A stretch of 64,000 bases of DNA from contig JBPFEG010000056.1 of the NCBI GenBank assembly GCA_051061015.1, forward strand, positions 75,684-139,683. Direction: 5' to 3'. Position 1 is the stretch's first letter, and every line of letters starts with the position of its first letter. Source of the stretch: Methylomicrobium sp051061015 (lineage in GTDB: Bacteria > Pseudomonadota > Gammaproteobacteria > Methylococcales > Methylomonadaceae). Made by a program: the position numbers and the translations under genes. The notes beneath the pieces were generated by a model. That model was not told where the DNA came from and searched no databases. It saw nothing but the letters and a program-made list of their open reading frames with translations. Shown piece after piece: positions 61,128-64,000 of the stretch.

Positions 61128-62990
61128 ATGCCTTTTCAATACTGTTCATTCAGACCGTTATTTATCATTACTACCGCCGCCTTGCTGACAGCCTGTGCGG
61201 AAACCCGTCAAATCGCGATAGACCGCCCCGAAATAACCTCTCAAACCTTCCAGCCGTTAGCCGGCTTTCAGGCGATCGATGGCGACGATTATTACGTCCG
61301 GCTGGTTTCCGAGTTCACAGCGCAAGGCGACAATTTCCTGAAAGGCGGCTGCTCCGATTTAGCCCCTTATCAGAAAGGCGACCTGTCTGCCGCGCTGGTT
61401 TACCGGGTGCGCAATGATATCGTCAAATTCAAAGGCGAAGCCTCCGGCTTTCTGTATCAGGCCACGACCGGCAAATGCAATTTCAAATTTGACGCGAAAA
61501 AGCTCTATCTGACACCATGGCTGCGGCTCGATAACGGCACGGAAACGCAGATCGATTATGACTTTTATACCAACGCGAACAGCGACCTGGATGTTTCCAG
61601 CCTGGTCGGCGATGTGAATGCGGCCAGCGGCATGCTGGCTTTGACCGGCGCAGGTCTTGGCGTCGCGGTCATGGGACAGTTGGCCGGGCAATGGCTACAG
61701 AGCAATCAACAAGCGGCTCCCGCACAAAATCAGTCTTCGGCAAAGCAGAGCTCCGAATCCCATTCGTTGCCGGCGCTGACCGCTTACAATGGCAAAACAG
61801 GCAAACTGAACCAGTCTGTCTTCAAGATATTTGAAGTCGACGAAGGCGGCCTCAACCCGCTTAGTACCGAAACCAAGCCGTTGGGCGAGTTGAAGGTTTA
61901 TCCCGAAATCGCGCCAACGCTGCTCCTGCGTACCGGCCCTAACGGCGTACCCGACGCCCGCGATCTGTCTTTCGGAGAACTGAGCCATTCGCCGATAAAA
62001 TCGGCAGGAGGCGACATCAATCTGGCGCAAGTGATCGAACAATCGCCCTACCTCGACAAACCCAATTTAAAGCCGGACTGGAAAAATTACGCGGATGTCG
62101 AAACGAACTGCCGCAGATTGAAGCTGACCGTGAAGGCGCTCGGTTTCAACAAGTTCGACCGCAATGCGTTGCTGTATTATTTCCTCGCCAACAGCGGCGA
62201 CTGGAAAAATTACAATATCGACCGGCGTAACGCGGCAGTCAATGGAATCCGCCCGAAAATGATCGCCGAGTACCGTGAAAAGAACTTTGGCGCCTGTCTT
62301 ACAGAAGATGATTATTCGGCGATGAGAGCGATGGGGCTGGCGGTCAATACGCCCGCCGATTGGGATCAGCTAGGCGCTACAAGCCGCCAGCAGGAACAGC
62401 TGTTTTCGCCGCTGCAATCGATCGAACGGCAATTGCTGGCGGTGCTTAGAAATACCTCGCCCACCGAAATGGAACGGCAACTGTATCCGCTTTTGATGAC
62501 TGCTGACGGAGTCAACGGCAAGGTCTTACTGCAGAACCATCTGGGCGATTTCGGCCTGGAAAAGCTGCTGAATCCGCAGGGGACTTCCTCCCCGACCGCG
62601 CCGGCGCCAGCCGATGCCGCGCTGCCTCCGTCCTCTCTCTCGCTGCCGGCCCCGGTCGCTCCGTCTATTTCGCCGATTCCGGGCGAGGGGATTCAAGTCA
62701 GCGCCGCGCAACTAACCCAGGTATTCCAGGGACTGAAAATTGCCGAACTGAGCTGCGCGCGCCCCGCTCCCGGACAGCAAGGCAAGGGTATCGGGATTCT
62801 GCTATTCACTACCGGAGAAGGCAGCCCGAGAGCCAAAGGCGGCGCCCTGGAGTTTGAATTCGCAGAAGGCAAAATCAAACGGGTCGCCTTTCAAATGCCG
62901 ACCTACCGGGATTTCGAACAGGATATCGCCGACCGGCCCGAAGTCGGCGGCTGCCGGATTGATCCGGCATGGCTGGCAAAGCTGCATTAA
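61128..62990 (+). CDS. large lipoprotein of unknown function
   Basis: A 620-residue protein with a lipobox LLTAC (Cys23), so lipid-anchored at the cell envelope. The N-terminal domain is beta-rich (YYVRLVSEFTAQGDNFLKGG, GFLYQATTGKCNFKF), with a glycine-rich hydrophobic stretch near residue 165-185 (LALTGAGLGVAVMGQLAGQW). The middle is helical and the linker near 490-520 is Pro/Ala rich. The C-terminus reads LAGVELSCA-like (KIAELSCARPAPGQQGKGIG, FDQDIADRPEVGGC variant). No family is recognised. It is divergent from tonB. Confidence 0.6.
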   Translation: MPFQYCSFRPLFIITTAALLTACAETRQIAIDRPEITSQTFQPLAGFQAIDGDDYYVRLVSEFTAQGDNFLKGGCSDLAPYQKGDLSAALVYRVRNDIVKFKGEASGFLYQATTGKCNFKFDAKKLYLTPWLRLDNGTETQIDYDFYTNANSDLDVSSLVGDVNAASGMLALTGAGLGVAVMGQLAGQWLQSNQQAAPAQNQSSAKQSSESHSLPALTAYNGKTGKLNQSVFKIFEVDEGGLNPLSTETKPLGELKVYPEIAPTLLLRTGPNGVPDARDLSFGELSHSPIKSAGGDINLAQVIEQSPYLDKPNLKPDWKNYADVETNCRRLKLTVKALGFNKFDRNALLYYFLANSGDWKNYNIDRRNAAVNGIRPKMIAEYREKNFGACLTEDDYSAMRAMGLAVNTPADWDQLGATSRQQEQLFSPLQSIERQLLAVLRNTSPTEMERQLYPLLMTADGVNGKVLLQNHLGDFGLEKLLNPQGTSSPTAPAPADAALPPSSLSLPAPVAPSISPIPGEGIQVSAAQLTQVFQGLKIAELSCARPAPGQQGKGIGILLFTTGEGSPRAKGGALEFEFAEGKIKRVAFQMPTYRDFEQDIADRPEVGGCRIDPAWLAKLH

Positions 62991-63005
62991 ACAATAAGCT
63001 GATTG

Positions 63006-63028
63006 TAAAAGGCCCGGTCATTCCGGGC
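63006..63028 (-). terminator. terminator overlapping the end of the protease gene
   Basis: On the minus strand AGCCCGG-AATGA-CCGGGC is followed by CTTTTAC. The TGA stop of the protease gene lies in the loop (63018-63020), so the hairpin is partly coding. Confidence 0.6.
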
Positions 63029-63599
63029 TACCGGCCGGCGCGGAAATACGCATCTCGCCGTTATCCTGCGCGATTTTGAAATGCTGGAGAATGTTCATCC
63101 CGAGCAGAGGCTGGCTAAGATTCGGCACAATCATGCTCTGCGCATCCTTGATTACGAAATGCCCGAACTTGAGTTCCGGAATTACGGCGGTGCAGGCTTC
63201 TGTCCTGCCGTTCGCCGTTTCCATCAATGCCGTTTTTTCACAGGTGATCCCGGCGGCCGACGCCGCGTTGCTGGGCAATGACACCATCGAAGCCCCGGTA
63301 TCGATCACAAAAACGAGCGGCTTGCCGTTAATCGCTCCATCGACAAAATAATGTCCGCTCCCATGCTGTTTCAAAGCCAGCGGTACGGGTGCAGATTTTT
63401 TTTCGCTAGTTGTTGGCAACGGAGTCTTATACGTCTGCGACCAGGAAGAGAGGGTTTCGACATTCGCGGCGCAAGGCGCTTTTTGATACATCAAACGCCC
63501 TTCCGAGTTTTTGCATTTGTAAATTTGCTCGCCGAATATCGGCGCGCACGAGGCGGTCAAGACCGTTGCGGCAGATAATCGAATAATGAATTTGCGCAT
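63018..63599 (-). CDS. retropepsin-like aspartic protease with DUF4124 domain
   Basis: A 193-residue exported protein with a leader (MRKFIIRLSAATVLTASCAP). Residues 24-50 are DUF4124 (IYKCKNSEGRLMYQKAPC). The protease core follows: FVIDTGASMVSLPSNAASAA with catalytic Asp100, and PLLGMNILQHFKI near the C-terminus. This is the clan AA, TIGR02281-like type, active as a dimer. Periplasmic target unknown. Confidence 0.88.
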   Translation of the reverse strand: MRKFIIRLSAATVLTASCAPIFGEQIYKCKNSEGRLMYQKAPCAANVETLSSWSQTYKTPLPTTSEKKSAPVPLALKQHGSGHYFVDGAINGKPLVFVIDTGASMVSLPSNAASAAGITCEKTALMETANGRTEACTAVIPELKFGHFVIKDAQSMIVPNLSQPLLGMNILQHFKIAQDNGEMRISAPAGSPE

Positions 63600-63757
63600 A
63601 ACTTCTCCGGTTCAAGTTAGGTCTGATGCATGCTTCCACAAAGGTAAAGGATCCACCAGACACTATAGTCGAATCAGCGAGTAATGCTGTTACGCTATCA
63701 GCAAAACTGAACCGCCCCGGGTTTGATGGAGGCTCCAAACTTTGAGAAGATGCAGCC

Positions 63758-64000
63758 ATGAAAGAGAGAAAACCACTCCGTTTTACAACTAAATTGAAAA
63801 CCTATGATCGACATTTCCTACTTCGCCATTTTTGCAGCAATCCTTCTTTTCATCGTTCAGACAGGGCAAAGGTCATCAGTAATACGGCAAACACCCCTCT
63901 CTTTTTCATCATATTCTTTCTGATCTTGGTTATCGTGATCACATGCAGGATTTCGTCAAAACTGGATGACCGCGTCAAGACCCAGCAGAATCTGGTCGGT
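63758..64000 (+). CDS. start of a membrane protein (3' end outside window)
   Basis: An open frame from ATG 63758 to the right edge (81 codons): MKERKPLRFTTKLKTYDRHF, then a membrane helix FFIIFFLILVIVITCR and KLDDRVKTQQNLV. The first part has a basic, cytoplasmic character. The preceding GAGAAG could be a ribosome site. A competing short frame at 63804 ends after 38 codons, so this longer one is preferred. The family cannot be told. Confidence 0.4.
   Translation, partial: MKERKPLRFTTKLKTYDRHFLLRHFCSNPSFHRSDRAKVISNTANTPLFFIIFFLILVIVITCRISSKLDDRVKTQQNLVG

Overview
This window looks like a gammaproteobacterial chromosome. Housekeeping genes such as ygiQ, a DUF2760/Hsp70 pair, a tonB-exbB-exbD set and a Pro-Arg-His tRNA cluster are typical of that group. 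The general gene style (small exported YPAxxFxPKV protein, sulfonate-type ABC transporter, CimA/LeuA-like synthase) resembles methanotrophs of the Methylococcales, but no diagnostic methane gene is present, so the genus is an inference.

Layout. (1) 1-7000 is mixed ground: the tail of a mobile-element gene, a DUF5681 protein and three tandem small coiled-coil paralogues, then secreted and lipoprotein genes, a frameshifted exonuclease-BRCT gene, a YvlD-like membrane protein, a glycine-zipper lipoprotein, a glycerophosphodiester phosphodiesterase, and remnants of an IS3 element and an integrase. (2) 7031-41067 is a tandem array of two integrative elements in the 3' half of a tRNA-Thr(TGT) gene. 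Three copies of a ~60-bp direct repeat (7031, 30887, 41007) mark the junctions. Element A (about 24 kb) carries an integrase, an IS982-like remnant, a Septu-like HNH+ATPase pair, a SIR2-like/P-loop giant next to a candidate HEPN protein, an AlpA-like regulator with an SF3 helicase replication module, a complete type I restriction-modification operon with an extra ORF and a YgjP-type metalloprotease, and a Nudix-like protein. Element B (about 10 kb) carries a different integrase, an AlpA-like regulator, a primase-helicase with a palindrome-rich region behind it, two unknown proteins, and a 911-residue HNH / inactivated DEDDh exonuclease / Sel1-repeat fusion. (3) 41020-64000 is chromosomal core: tRNA-Thr, ygiQ, a spermidine-synthase-like gene, DUF2760-Hsp70, NIF3/YqfO-like, DUF5329, ChaB, CsbD, three tRNAs, a PEBP protein, an MgtC/DUF4010 protein, a LeuA/CimA-like synthase, an ABC importer, a TonB system, a large lipoprotein and a retropepsin-like protease.

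How the genes work together. Both elements share one plan: attachment site, integrase-specific repeat pair, tyrosine recombinase, AlpA-like HTH, replication helicase, then cargo. Structural phage genes are absent, so they look like satellite-like integrative elements. The cargo is strongly biased to anti-phage functions: Septu-like, SIR2/P-loop plus HEPN, type I RM, and the HNH-pseudoexonuclease-Sel1 protein. The best candidates for an undescribed system are the 12563-16927 two-gene operon and the 37601-40336 fusion protein.
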